Shown here: positions 46,715-55,662 of the stretch, in pieces
Layout of the letters: the number at the start of each line of letters is the position of its first letter
How positions within the stretch are numbered: position 1 is the stretch's first letter
Origin: CAXSBA01 sp965277105
GTDB lineage: Bacteria; Spirochaetota; UBA12135; COTS27; CAXSBA01
NCBI GenBank assembly: GCA_965277105.1
Contig: OZ255710.1
Span: forward strand, 372,001 to 436,000
Reading direction: 5' to 3'
DNA: 64,000 nt
Notes under the pieces: generated by a model
The model's input: only the letters and a program-made list of their open reading frames with translations
What the model was told of the DNA's origin: nothing
Database searches by the model: none
Translations under genes and position numbers: made by a program

Positions 46715-47385
46715 TACTTGGTAAAAACATTTTTATTTTTATAAAAATAGGTTCCTCCCGAATAAAGCGTGAAAATAGTTACTAGAAAAACTAAAATATT
46801 CGGCAAGTTTTCTAAGAAAGCTACCCAAATTTCAGGCACCTGGTAGGCGGCAAAAATAGCCTGTAATTGCTTTAAAGGGATAGTGGCAATTAAAAAATTT
46901 TCTTGGTTAAAGCTAGAGAAATCTAAAATCACACTATAAATTAAAAGAATAAGTAACGTAATTCCTTGAGCAGTTATTTGAAAAGCGGTTTTCATTTTTC
47001 CATGTTTTTCTGTTTCCATAGATTTCCCTTTTACAATAGCAATAATTCTCAATATGGTTACCGAAAGTTCTCGAAACACAATTAAAAAGATTAATAAAAA
47101 ACTTATTTTAACCACGGGAATTAAAGCAAATAAAAAAAAGATGGTGATAATAAAAAATTTATCCACTAAAGAATCGTAGAATTTGCCAAACTCACTAGTA
47201 CTTTTAAATTTTCTCGATAAGCGACCATCCCAATAATCGGTTAAAGCAGAAAAAGTATAGACAATGATTACCGTTAAGATCTTGATGAATTCATGGGAGA
47301 AATCTGCTAAAAATAATAAATAATAAAAAACAAAAATACCTAGTATTCTAACGGTGGTTAATAAGTTGGGGATCATACGAGTCAT
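46714..47385 (-). CDS. pgsA: CDP-diacylglycerol-glycerol-3-phosphate 3-phosphatidyltransferase PgsA
   Basis: Integral-membrane CDP-alcohol phosphotransferase, the committed step to phosphatidylglycerol. N-terminal MIPNLLTTVRILGI is the family opening. The CDP-OH motif spans about 49-74: DYWDGRLSR, eight residues, then EFGKFYDSLVDKF, giving DG(x)2(S)R(x)8G(x)3D(x)3D with Ser where Ala is usual. Five or more hydrophobic spans follow. 223 residues. It sits 2 bases after the rodZ-like gene and overlaps pgpA by one base; rodZ-pgsA adjacency is common in bacteria and supports both calls. Confidence 0.92.
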   Translation of the reverse strand: MTRMIPNLLTTVRILGIFVFYYLLFLADFSHEFIKILTVIIVYTFSALTDYWDGRLSRKFKSTSEFGKFYDSLVDKFFIITIFFLFALIPVVKISFLLIFLIVFRELSVTILRIIAIVKGKSMETEKHGKMKTAFQITAQGITLLILLIYSVILDFSSFNQENFLIATIPLKQLQAIFAAYQVPEIWVAFLENLPNILVFLVTIFTLYSGGTYFYKNKNVFTK

Positions 47386-47387
47386 TA

Positions 47388-48536
47388 TTAGTTTCCTTTA
47401 ATAATTAAATTGAATTTAGTTTCATTTAAGACATTGGGGACCCATTTAATAATTTTAGTTACCCCAAATCTATTGTTATCTTCTGTTTTAAAATTAATCG
47501 GAATTTGATTAACGATTAGTTGCACCGATTTATAATTTCCTATTTGAAAGATTAAATGGTTTTCTGCTGAGAGAGAAAATTCTTCATAGGGACTTAAGTT
47601 GATTTGATTTTGTTTTTGCCCATCAATGTTATAAGAAAGATGAACTGGCAAATAAGTAGTCTTGATAAAAATTCGGATAGGAACTTTATAGTGATTTTGA
47701 ATAATGACAACCTCTTCTTTATTGTTGTTTAAATTAATTTTTTCAACATTATTCCAAGTCGTTTTAAAATCAATCTCTTTAGCATTTTCATTAAGTAGTG
47801 AGAAAGTTACAATGGCAATATCCCCTGATTGTTTTTGAAACTTTATTCCTAAATCTTCTTTAGTATTTTCGTCTAGGTTCAAATAGGTTTCTTGGTAAAG
47901 GGAAACTTTCAACTCACCTTGACTAGAACTTCTAAAAGTTAAAAATTTATTTTCAACGATATCTATTAGTTCATACTCAACGATTTTTTCTCTAAAAAAT
48001 ATTTTTACTTTGTCACTTTTTTTTAAATCAAAAGTATCTCTATTTTCATATAAACTGTAAATAATGGATGATTGGATTTTTTGATTTCCTTTAGTGATAA
48101 GCAGCTCATTTGAGCTGTAAAGATTATTCCACAAAAAAAATGATAAAATAATGACTAAAACAATCAATAAGGAAATAACAAAATAAATATTATTCCATTT
48201 AATTTTTACTGGGGTTTTTTCTTCAGAAGTTTGATTTTTTTGATTATCGGAAATAATTATTTTTTCTTCTTTGCTAGCCACGTAAAATTCTTTTTCAAAA
48301 AGTTCAAGGTAGGTTTTAATTTTTTCTTGGCTTAGTTTGAAAAATTCTAATAGATTAGTAAAAAGCCCAATAGAAAAAACAAAACTAGGTAATTTATTTA
48401 GCTGATTATTTTCAAGATTTTTAATAAAGTTAAAAGAAACCAAACTCTTTTTCGATAGCTCTTCAATTGAAAGATTATGAGAAGTTCTTAAGTCTTTTAA
48501 AATATTAGCTATTTTTTGAGGATTGACTTCATTCAT
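47388..48536 (-). CDS. RodZ-like protein: cytoplasmic helix-turn-helix, transmembrane segment, external domain
   Basis: A 382-residue protein with the RodZ layout. The N-terminal Xre-type helix-turn-helix is at about 5-70 (LRTSHNLSIEELSKKSLVSFNFIKNLE, split, then LPSFVFSIGLFTNLLEFF), a charged linker, one transmembrane helix at about 116-136 (YFVISLLIVLVIILSFFLW), and a beta-rich external part of about 240 residues. RodZ links the MreB cytoskeleton to the wall-building machinery. The gene next door is pgsA, a common arrangement. No mreB is in the window, and the external part is longer than in E. coli, so the call is by architecture and context. Confidence 0.75.
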   Translation of the reverse strand: MNEVNPQKIANILKDLRTSHNLSIEELSKKSLVSFNFIKNLENNQLNKLPSFVFSIGLFTNLLEFFKLSQEKIKTYLELFEKEFYVASKEEKIIISDNQKNQTSEEKTPVKIKWNNIYFVISLLIVLVIILSFFLWNNLYSSNELLITKGNQKIQSSIIYSLYENRDTFDLKKSDKVKIFFREKIVEYELIDIVENKFLTFRSSSQGELKVSLYQETYLNLDENTKEDLGIKFQKQSGDIAIVTFSLLNENAKEIDFKTTWNNVEKINLNNNKEEVVIIQNHYKVPIRIFIKTTYLPVHLSYNIDGQKQNQINLSPYEEFSLSAENHLIFQIGNYKSVQLIVNQIPINFKTEDNNRFGVTKIIKWVPNVLNETKFNLIIKGN

Positions 48537-48538
48537 TT

Positions 48539-49243
48539 TTAATTCTGTAAAATATTTTTAACGATTCTAGCGCTGGCTGGAATAACAAAGTTGAAATTTT
48601 CTTCAACAATTTCTTCATTTATTTTTTGGTTAAAAAAATAAAAATCAACTATTCCACCATTAATATTAATTGATTTTAAGCGAACAATATCTCCTATTTT
48701 AGAAATCCATAATTCTAATTTATTTAAACCATTTTCAATATCTTTCGGACTTAAAATTAAGTGGTAAGCTAAATTTTCAAACCCTTCTGCTAAAATTAAA
48801 AATCTTTTTTTTTCTTCATTAGAAAATATTTCCACCATATTTTGATCTTGTTTGAAGTTGAAATTATAGTTTTTTATTAGATAATAGGCGTCTAAACCTT
48901 TGCCGGGAATTTCTGCTTCTTGTTTTGGTAGTTCTTGCTGGAAGATAATCTTGTTTTTAACGAAATGAATAAACAGCTCGTTATCATCAGCAAAAATATC
49001 AGTAACTACTTGATCTTTTTGAAAATATTTAATTCTAATAAGGCTAGGTTTTTTAAAATAGATTTTACCAAACTTTAAACTTTTATTGTTAATTTCTTTA
49101 AAGTCGGCTTGATAAGTTTGATACGTGTTAAAACGCTCGGTAAATAAAGCAACTATTTTATCAGGTTTTTCTATTGTAACTGAACTTTCGAATTGGGGGT
49201 AAAGGAATCCCCATAGTCCGAAAAGCAGAAACAACTTTTTCAT
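48539..49243 (-). CDS. Outer-membrane lipoprotein carrier LolA-like protein
   Basis: Periplasmic chaperone-fold protein of 234 residues with signal peptide MKKLFLLFGLWGFLYPQ. The LolA pattern is present: FTERFNTYQTYQADFKEI (about 34-51), then GKIYFKKPSLIRIKYF (about 60-75), then DIFADDNELFIHF (about 82-94), and a beta-sheet C-terminal half. LolA carries lipoproteins from the inner to the outer membrane. Lipoproteins are frequent in this window, which suits the call. No lolCDE or lolB is nearby. It precedes the rodZ-like gene by 2 bases. Confidence 0.75.
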   Translation of the reverse strand: MKKLFLLFGLWGFLYPQFESSVTIEKPDKIVALFTERFNTYQTYQADFKEINNKSLKFGKIYFKKPSLIRIKYFQKDQVVTDIFADDNELFIHFVKNKIIFQQELPKQEAEIPGKGLDAYYLIKNYNFNFKQDQNMVEIFSNEEKKRFLILAEGFENLAYHLILSPKDIENGLNKLELWISKIGDIVRLKSININGGIVDFYFFNQKINEEIVEENFNFVIPASARIVKNILQN

Positions 49244-49336
49244 TTCTAAATTATAGTATAATTTAGGTTTTTTTAATTAATAATAAATTTATTCTAATTT
49301 TTAACGATTTTTAAGGTCGAAAAAATGATGGTTTTT

Positions 49337-50302
49337 TTAAATAATTTCTGCTAGTTTTTTTATTTTATTAGTTAGATGGGATAAAGAAATATTAACTGGC
49401 AGATTAATATAAATAATGTTTTTTAAAAAGTAAAAACTTATCCCATTTTGCTGAAGCCTTAAAGTTGATTGACCATGAGACCGGGATGCTGATAATTGAT
49501 TATTGGGTTTTAGATGAATTTTATACAAAAAAAGATTTTCGTCCTTAGGGAATTCTATTTTTAGTACACTTTTATGGTTTTCAAGTGAGGTTATTCTTTT
49601 AAGGAGAATTTTTTGAGTTTTTTTAAAGTTATTGCTTTTAATAATTTTTTGATAGTATTCAATTCCCGCTTTATAAAAATAATAGTAATGAACAGAATTG
49701 CGTGGAGTAAAAAAAGCAGAATAAGGAAAATCTTTCTTTACTAAAACCAGTTTATACTGATTAAATCCCCACGGGTGATTCCCACCTACTATGATGATAG
49801 GGAAATAATTTTCTGAGGGCAGAAGTGAAAAATTAGGGAAAGTAGAGTTCAAATAAAGAATATTAGATCTTTTCTCCTCTAAATTTATAGAAGAGATTTG
49901 GTTAAACTCAAGTAGTAAATCGCTTATTAAATTAAAATTACTCTGACTATTGACATATTTTTCTTTTTGGATTAGAGCAAAATCATCTCCTAATCGCTCT
50001 TCTAAAGGATCAAGATAAAGGTTGATGGAATTTTTTAAAAAAAAGTAGAGTAAATCTTTTTCCGTTATCAGAAAAAAAAAATATTTTTCTAAAAAGGGAA
50101 ATTGGCGAATAAGTTTTTTAAAGTTTAAGTTTTTTATTTTATCTGGTTCAAATAAGGCGTTTTTTTGGCTAAGCAAATTTTTAAACTTTTTTTTAATAAA
50201 TCCATTGTGATACTGAAATACTTCTGAAGAGAAATTACTCGAAAAGTCAAAGTATTTTTTATTTTTAGGAAAATAAAGGAAACAGTTTTTTTGATTAATC
50301 AA
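49337..50302 (-). CDS. Conserved-looking protein of unknown function
   Basis: A 321-residue protein with no signal peptide or membrane segment that I can see, rich in Phe, Tyr, Lys and Asn. A central segment YFPIIIVGGNHPWGFNQYKLVL (split, about 172-193), then FTPRNSVHYYYFYKAGIEYY (about 205-224) and a late SRSHGQSTLRLQQNG (about 275-289) look like conserved core, with several His, Arg and Asn residues that could be catalytic. I do not recognise the family. TTG start, 11 bases after the GerMN-like gene stops; a 93-base gap separates it from the lolA-like gene. It belongs to the same minus-strand envelope block. Confidence 0.6.
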   Translation of the reverse strand: MINQKNCFLYFPKNKKYFDFSSNFSSEVFQYHNGFIKKKFKNLLSQKNALFEPDKIKNLNFKKLIRQFPFLEKYFFFLITEKDLLYFFLKNSINLYLDPLEERLGDDFALIQKEKYVNSQSNFNLISDLLLEFNQISSINLEEKRSNILYLNSTFPNFSLLPSENYFPIIIVGGNHPWGFNQYKLVLVKKDFPYSAFFTPRNSVHYYYFYKAGIEYYQKIIKSNNFKKTQKILLKRITSLENHKSVLKIEFPKDENLFLYKIHLKPNNQLSASRSHGQSTLRLQQNGISFYFLKNIIYINLPVNISLSHLTNKIKKLAEII

Positions 50303-50313
50303 GAAAAAAAAAA

Positions 50314-50832
50314 TTAACAGTTCGGGAAAATAATTTCTTCTAGGTTTTTTAACGACAGAAAATTATCATAATAATAAAGCCCAGCTAAATGAGGTAAAGG
50401 GTAGCCGTTCATGATAAATTTCACTTCTAATAGATGAGAAAAGTTTTCTTTAAGAAAATAAAGGTAGCTCCCAATGTAATACAATTCTATTTCTTTTTCT
50501 TTAATAAAAGAAAAATCGGCTGATAAATCTATAACAATATAGTTAGAAAAAAGATAGGTATTTAGCACCCTTAAATTAGTCGAAGGAGTTTTTGCTAGGT
50601 TTTGCTGGTTGAGGAAATTCACTTGATTAAGAATTTTTTTTATTACTTTTTCTTGGTCTTGTAACCAGTATTTTTCATTTATTGTTTTTTGGCACCAGTT
50701 GTTGCTGATTTTATCAAAAGAAAAAATAGTAATTTTTTTTTCTAAAACATAATCTATATTATAAATTATCAGTAGAAGAAAGTTGATGCTAAAAAAAAGA
50801 TAAAGGATAATCCAAAAGATTTTTTTGCTCAA
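50314..50832 (-). CDS. Membrane-anchored GerMN-domain-like protein
   Basis: A 172-residue protein with an N-terminal transmembrane helix (about 5-24). The rest fits a GerMN domain: VIKKILNQVNFL (about 64-75), STNLRVLNTYLFSNYIVIDLS (split, about 85-105), a helix with IELYYIGSYLYFLKENF, then VKFIMNGYPLPHLAGLYYYD (about 140-159). GerMN domains occur in spore and non-spore bacteria next to wall hydrolases. The match is by pattern only. TTG start overlapping the stop of the heptose kinase gene (TTGA). Confidence 0.5.
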   Translation of the reverse strand: MSKKIFWIILYLFFSINFLLLIIYNIDYVLEKKITIFSFDKISNNWCQKTINEKYWLQDQEKVIKKILNQVNFLNQQNLAKTPSTNLRVLNTYLFSNYIVIDLSADFSFIKEKEIELYYIGSYLYFLKENFSHLLEVKFIMNGYPLPHLAGLYYYDNFLSLKNLEEIIFPNC

Positions 50833-51866
50833 TTTTTTTTTAAGATTAATTCAACTTCTTTTACAATCTCACTTTTTTCCGCTATGGAAACGCCAAACTT
50901 TCCGACAACGATACCCGCACAGATATTAGCTAAATAGGCTGCAGTAAAAATATCTTGATAAATTAGTTGGGCTAAAACGCAAATAGCAATTACCGTGTCC
51001 CCCGCTCCAGTAACATCAAACAAAGACCTATTAAAAGTCGGGAAACTTTGGGTGAGAATTTTTTGGTTTTTTTTCTTAAAAATTGTCATGCCTTTACTTC
51101 CTTGAGTAATGATTAATGCCTGCAGCCGGTAGTGCTTTAAAATCTTTTCCCCTAAAGCAATAACTTTTTTGCTTTTTTCTTGGCGGTAAATGACTTCTTT
51201 GATTTCAATAGCTTCTCGAGCTTCGTAATAGTTCGGGGTCATTAAATCTAAATGCTGATAAAAATTGAAATTCCTCTGTTTAGGATCTAAGGCCACGTAA
51301 ATATTATTTTTTTTTGCATAATCTAAAAACAATTTAAAACTCTTTGGATTGATAACCCCCTTGCCATAGTCGGAAAAAATAATAGCGTCGAATTGTATTT
51401 TGCTTTTTTTAATTTCATCGATTAAAGTGGAGATAGTTTTTTGGTCTATGTCTTCTAAATTTTCTTTATCAATTCTTACAATTTGTTGGTTGCCAGCAAT
51501 TACTCTAGTTTTAATCGAGGTTTGACGATTGGTGTCTTGTAAAATAAAGCGAGTGTCGATTTTTTTTTTTCGGCAGATGCTTAAGAGCTTTTTATTTTCC
51601 GGACTATTTTTCCCTATAACGGTTGCTAAATAAGTTTGGGTTTGATAATGAGCTAGGTTAATGGCCACGTTGCCCGCACCACCTAAAAGGAAATCTTCTT
51701 TTTCAAAATGAAGGATAGGCACTGGGGCTTCGGGAGATATTCTTTTAGTGGTCCCGGCTAAATAACTATCTAGCATAATGTCCCCGACGATTAATATTTT
51801 TAATGATTTTGCTTTTTGAAAAAACTCCTGAACACGCGTTAGATTAATTTCTGGGTAGACACTCAT
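50829..51866 (-). CDS. rfaE1: D-glycero-beta-D-manno-heptose-7-phosphate kinase (RfaE/HldE kinase domain)
   Basis: PfkB-family sugar kinase of ADP-heptose synthesis for LPS core. N-terminal LKILIVGDIMLDSYLAGTTK is followed by RISPEAPVPILHFEKEDFLLGGAGNVAINLA (split, about 38-68), which is diagnostic of RfaE kinase. The PfkB signature FDVTGAGDTVIAI is at about 280-292, with the catalytic Asp in GAGD. At 345 residues only the kinase half is present; the nucleotidyltransferase domain fused in E. coli HldE must be a separate gene, and is not in the window. It argues for heptose-containing LPS. Confidence 0.92.
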   Translation of the reverse strand: MSVYPEINLTRVQEFFQKAKSLKILIVGDIMLDSYLAGTTKRISPEAPVPILHFEKEDFLLGGAGNVAINLAHYQTQTYLATVIGKNSPENKKLLSICRKKKIDTRFILQDTNRQTSIKTRVIAGNQQIVRIDKENLEDIDQKTISTLIDEIKKSKIQFDAIIFSDYGKGVINPKSFKLFLDYAKKNNIYVALDPKQRNFNFYQHLDLMTPNYYEAREAIEIKEVIYRQEKSKKVIALGEKILKHYRLQALIITQGSKGMTIFKKKNQKILTQSFPTFNRSLFDVTGAGDTVIAICVLAQLIYQDIFTAAYLANICAGIVVGKFGVSIAEKSEIVKEVELILKKN

Positions 51867-51873
51867 GATTTTT

Positions 51874-52776
51874 TTAATTTTTTCTCATTGGTTTATCAAG
51901 GGCATTAATAATTAAGCACATAATGAAATAAGCGAAGCATAAAATAATTGCCATATATTTAAAAAGCAGTAATGTTATCAATGAAAAAAATAATAAAAAA
52001 AAGTACTTTTTTGATTTCACCCATTCGCCCAAGATGGAGAGTTTATAAAAACGGATTTTAGAAATCATCAAAAAAGAAAGGCTCAAATAGATAAAAACAA
52101 TAAAAAAATAGTTAGAAAAAAAGTTTTTTAGAGGATTAGTAAAAAAATCAAGCACTAAGGGAATGTTCTCGCCAAAAAGAGAAGTGTAAATGGCATTAAT
52201 GGGAGTTAGATAAAAGTTGAAAGTTAAAATAAGGGCTGCTAATCCTCCCGCGTAAGTGGAAGGAATTCCCTGAAAATAATTGGTTTTTTTCTTAGTATTA
52301 AAGTTCGCCAAGCGAATGATAGCACAGGCCGGGAAGACAAAAGAGAGTATTTTTAAAAGGAATAAATTAGATAAAATAAAGTTGGAAGTAAATCCCGTGG
52401 TGGTATAAAATATCCCAGTTCCGGGGGTGTAATTTCCTGCAATTAAAGTAATTGTATAAAACAAAACCCCGGGAGCAATCCCGAAAGATACCAAGTCGGA
52501 CAAAGAGTCCAACTCCTTTCCAAGTTTTGATTCTACTTTAAACCAGCGAGCAAAAGTTCCATCCAAAAAATCAAATATACTAGCAAAAATAATGCAAAGC
52601 CCAGCAAAACCAAGAAAAATCTCAGGGGTAGAGTTTTGGCTATAATCGCCATTGACCGTATTAATGTAAAGATCGTTAATGGTTTGAATAGAAGCGAGAA
52701 TAGAGCTAAAGCCCCAAAACAAACTCGTAAGGGTTAGAATATTAGCTATGTTTTTTTTTAACCAAGAATTTTTCAC
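51874..52776 (-). CDS. pssA: CDP-diacylglycerol-serine O-phosphatidyltransferase PssA
   Basis: Membrane enzyme that makes phosphatidylserine, precursor of phosphatidylethanolamine. The CDP-alcohol motif is DFLDGTFARWFKVESKLGKELDSLSD (split, about 70-95), followed by the serine-type SFGIAPGVLFY (about 98-108). Eight or so hydrophobic spans fill 300 residues. GTG start; on the minus strand TATAGT and TAAGAT lie 7-17 bases upstream, so the leader is very short. It heads the minus-strand block and is the second CDP-alcohol transferase in the region, with pgsA. Confidence 0.93.
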   Translation of the reverse strand: MKNSWLKKNIANILTLTSLFWGFSSILASIQTINDLYINTVNGDYSQNSTPEIFLGFAGLCIIFASIFDFLDGTFARWFKVESKLGKELDSLSDLVSFGIAPGVLFYTITLIAGNYTPGTGIFYTTTGFTSNFILSNLFLLKILSFVFPACAIIRLANFNTKKKTNYFQGIPSTYAGGLAALILTFNFYLTPINAIYTSLFGENIPLVLDFFTNPLKNFFSNYFFIVFIYLSLSFLMISKIRFYKLSILGEWVKSKKYFFLLFFSLITLLLFKYMAIILCFAYFIMCLIINALDKPMRKN

Positions 52777-53020
52777 AATGTAAATCTTACTATAAAATTG
52801 CTTTTACTTTTTATTGTTCTTTTAAAAAGTTAAAAATTAAATAACTAAAATCTTTATCATAAAACTTTTTTAAATTTCAAATAAACTGTTGGTTGAATAT
52901 TATTAAGTCATTAATAAATAAACTGTTTCTAAAAAGGGTTCAAGGCAAAATCTGTATCAGCTATCCAGTGGTTTTTAAAATACTCTTGATTAAAAATATT
53001 TTTTAGTTTTGCTATTATAT

Positions 53021-53491
53021 TTATTTTTTATTGAGAATATCTCGGATGATTTTCAAATGATGAAGAATGTGAATCTTCATAAAAGTTTTAGTCTGCTGAA
53101 GATTAATTTGCCCAAAAATAAAATGACGAAAATGCTGATGAGGATGAAGACTGGATAATGTAATTAACGCTTTTCTCACCTGCTCAAATTGTGCAAGAAG
53201 TATTTTTGGTGTCAATTTCTCTTGAGGAATTACTTTTAGAGAAGTTTGGGCTTTCCCTCGAGGAATGTAGGAAAACCAAAAAGCAAAGATGCGAATAAAG
53301 TTAAAATTCTTTCGGTAATCTTTAGGCTTGGATTTTTTAAGACTAAGGGTGATAAGGAGTATTACTTTTAACGAGTGGGCGATGTGCCAGCCCACGTTGG
53401 CAGAAGATATTTTAGGATTTTTGCTTTCAGTCCAAGCAACCATCTTTTTTAATTCGATTAATTCTTTTTCTAAAAAAGAATGCTCCATCAT
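53021..53491 (-). CDS. DUF1569 / DinB-superfamily protein
   Basis: A 156-residue four-helix protein. The DUF1569 pattern is visible: SSANVGWHIAHSLKVI (about 29-44), YIPRGKAQTSLKVIP (about 74-88), and HFIFGQINLQQTKTFMKIHILHHLKII (split, about 123-150) with the spaced histidines that bind a metal in the DinB superfamily. Members include thiol-dependent transferases, but no reaction is known for this branch. A single gene, divergent from pheA. The 244-base spacer toward pssA holds only that gene's promoter. Confidence 0.75.
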   Translation of the reverse strand: MMEHSFLEKELIELKKMVAWTESKNPKISSANVGWHIAHSLKVILLITLSLKKSKPKDYRKNFNFIRIFAFWFSYIPRGKAQTSLKVIPQEKLTPKILLAQFEQVRKALITLSSLHPHQHFRHFIFGQINLQQTKTFMKIHILHHLKIIRDILNKK

Positions 53492-53644
53492 TAATTTATT
53501 AAATAGTTAAAATATTTTTTATTTTAGAGAAGTTATTTTTTTTTAATTTGAAAAAAGAATTATAGTATGATAATACTTTTTATTTATTATATAATAAAAA
53601 TTCAAATAGTAAGCATAACGTTTTTTAAAAGTAACTTTTTAGTA

Positions 53645-54727
53645 ATGGCATTAAACTCTCTTAAACAATTTAGAAAAGAAATTGATAAAATTGATCATAA
53701 AATTATTGAGCTTCTCAATCAAAGAATTAGTTGGGTAAAGAAAGTTGGCCTTTTAAAAGAAAAAAGTGCTAGCTTAACGGTTTATGACCCCGAACGAGAA
53801 AAACAAATTTACCAAAAACTTATTGATTACAGCCAGAAATTAAAAAGTGATTTAAGTCCTTCTATTATTAAAAGTGTTTTTAATGAAATTATTGCTTATA
53901 GTCGAAGTCTGGAAGAAGCTTTAACTGTTGGTTACTTAGGACCTAAGGGCTCCTACACTTATTCTGCTACTTTAGAGAAGTTTGGCTTTGCCACTAAGTT
54001 GGATTCTTTTCATAGCATTAGCGATGTTTTTTGGGCGGTTCAAAACGATAAAATAAAATTTGGAGTCGTGCCTTTTGAAAATAGCATTGAAGGAATCGTT
54101 AATAATACTTTAGATTTGCTAGCTAAAAATGACTTAAAAATTTACGCCCATTTTTACAAGTCGATAAAGCTTAACTTGCTCTCGCAAGAAAAGAAAATCG
54201 AGAAAATTAAGACACTTTATAGTCATCCTCAGCCTTTTGCCCAAGCTAGAGGATGGTTGGAAAAGAAATTTAAAAATGTTCTTCTAAAAGAAACCGCTTC
54301 GACTTCGGCAGCAGCCTTGATAGCTAGTAAAACTAAAAAATCTGCTTGCATTGGTTCTTTAGACCTAGTTAAACTTTATCCTAAACTGCAAGTTTTTGAA
54401 GAAAGCATCCAAGACATCAGCAATAACATGACCCGCTTTTTAATCATTAGTAAAGAAAATCACCCCTATCCTAGTAGTAAGAAATCTTTTACTTCTTTAG
54501 TGGTATTCATTAAAGATAAAAAAGGGGCACTTTACGAAATATTGTCAATACTGGCTGAAAATAAAATTAATCTTAATAACATTATTTCTAGGCCATCTTT
54601 AAAAAAGAATTTTGACTACTATTTTTTTATCGAATTTATTGGAAATCAAAAAAAGTCTAACGTAGAAACTGCTCTTAATAAAATCAGTAAAAAAGTTTTA
54701 CAATTAAAGGTTTTGGGGAGTTATTGA
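53645..54727 (+). CDS. pheA: Bifunctional chorismate mutase / prephenate dehydratase PheA
   Basis: Phenylalanine synthesis from chorismate. The chorismate-mutase domain (about 1-85: LKQFRKEIDKIDHKIIELLNQR), the prephenate dehydratase domain (about 92-270: VGYLGPKGSYTYSATLEKFG, FGVVPFENSIEGIVNNTLDL, NNMTRFLII) and a C-terminal ACT domain (about 278-358) with the feedback-site ISRPS are in normal order. The start is placed at the ATG at 53645 (MALNSLKQF), giving 360 residues; an upstream ATG at 53567 would add 26 hydrophobic residues that do not belong to the family. The stop overlaps the next gene (TTGATG). Confidence 0.94.
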   Translation: MALNSLKQFRKEIDKIDHKIIELLNQRISWVKKVGLLKEKSASLTVYDPEREKQIYQKLIDYSQKLKSDLSPSIIKSVFNEIIAYSRSLEEALTVGYLGPKGSYTYSATLEKFGFATKLDSFHSISDVFWAVQNDKIKFGVVPFENSIEGIVNNTLDLLAKNDLKIYAHFYKSIKLNLLSQEKKIEKIKTLYSHPQPFAQARGWLEKKFKNVLLKETASTSAAALIASKTKKSACIGSLDLVKLYPKLQVFEESIQDISNNMTRFLIISKENHPYPSSKKSFTSLVVFIKDKKGALYEILSILAENKINLNNIISRPSLKKNFDYYFFIEFIGNQKKSNVETALNKISKKVLQLKVLGSY

Positions 54728-55662
54728 TGCCATTATTTTTATTGCTTTTAGGGCTTTTTTCTTTTTTATTCACTCAGGAAGGGGAGTTTGAAAAAATTAG
54801 AAATTCCTTAGTTGATTTCGAAGAATCTAAAGTGGTTGAGTTTGTTTTTTTTAATGAGCAGGATGATTATTTGAAATTAAAAAAATCAGAAGAAAATAAA
54901 CAATTAGGAAAAATTGTAAAAGAAAATCCCGAATTTAGTACTAGTGATAGAGAAGTCCTTTATTTTGATAGCTATTGGAGATATAAAAAAGATTGGGCTA
55001 AGCTGGAGATTATTGATAATGCGATAAATGAAGCAGATAAAAAAATAAGCACTGAAGAAAAAAACTATTTAAAAACGTATCTAAATTTATTAAAAGCTAA
55101 TGTTTGGTTATTGTTTAAAAAAAATCAGGACAGGGCTATTGATAAATCCATTTTCTCTTTGCTACCAAAAATCACTCCGCCTCTTCCTAGAAGCAAAAGT
55201 ACTTTAAGAGAAGAATACCTTAAAGAGTATTATGCTTTTTATGGAGAGATCAATTCTATTTTAGCAAAAGTTAGAGGTGGGCTTATTGACTTCCTCTTGA
55301 AGAAACGTGATACTTATAATTTAGAAGCAGAAATTTATTTCTTTAAAGCTACTAAATTTGAAAAACAAAATAATCGAGGACTTTTACTTTATATCCTTAA
55401 TGGTATTTTTTTTAAAAATAGTGATTATTTTTTTATTTATAATGTCAAAAAGAATTTAAAGAATCTGCTAAAAAGAACTCAAGACTCAGAAACTCTTTTT
55501 ATTACTAATGTTATTTTGGCTAATCTTTATTATGAAAAAAATGACTTATCCCAGAGTTGGAAACATATTCAACTAGCTAAAAAAAATAACCAAGATGATG
55601 ATGTTATTCAATTGCTGGAGAAAAATTTTCTTAATAGAAAACCTACCCTAATTAATTTATGA
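54724..55662 (+). CDS. Exported helical protein of unknown function
   Basis: A 312-residue protein (311 from the ATG at 54727). Signal peptide MPLFLLLLGLFSFLFTQ. The mature part is helical and charged, with repeat-like helices such as NLEAEIYFFKATKFEKQ, FITNVILANLYYEKNDLSQSWKHIQLAKK, resembling TPR or SEL1 folds; I do not recognise a family. The start overlaps the pheA stop and the end overlaps the barrel gene (ATGA), so it is coupled to both. It likely works in the periplasm with the downstream barrel. Confidence 0.6.
   Translation: MMPLFLLLLGLFSFLFTQEGEFEKIRNSLVDFEESKVVEFVFFNEQDDYLKLKKSEENKQLGKIVKENPEFSTSDREVLYFDSYWRYKKDWAKLEIIDNAINEADKKISTEEKNYLKTYLNLLKANVWLLFKKNQDRAIDKSIFSLLPKITPPLPRSKSTLREEYLKEYYAFYGEINSILAKVRGGLIDFLLKKRDTYNLEAEIYFFKATKFEKQNNRGLLLYILNGIFFKNSDYFFIYNVKKNLKNLLKRTQDSETLFITNVILANLYYEKNDLSQSWKHIQLAKKNNQDDDVIQLLEKNFLNRKPTLINL

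Noticed and set aside
52930..52980. tRNA-like segment around GGGTTCAAGGC
   Set aside because: No acceptor stem or other cloverleaf arms can be paired around the TTCAA.
53567..53644. Upstream ATG extension of PheA
   Set aside because: It adds 26 hydrophobic residues that are foreign to chorismate mutase; ATG 53645 gives the normal start.
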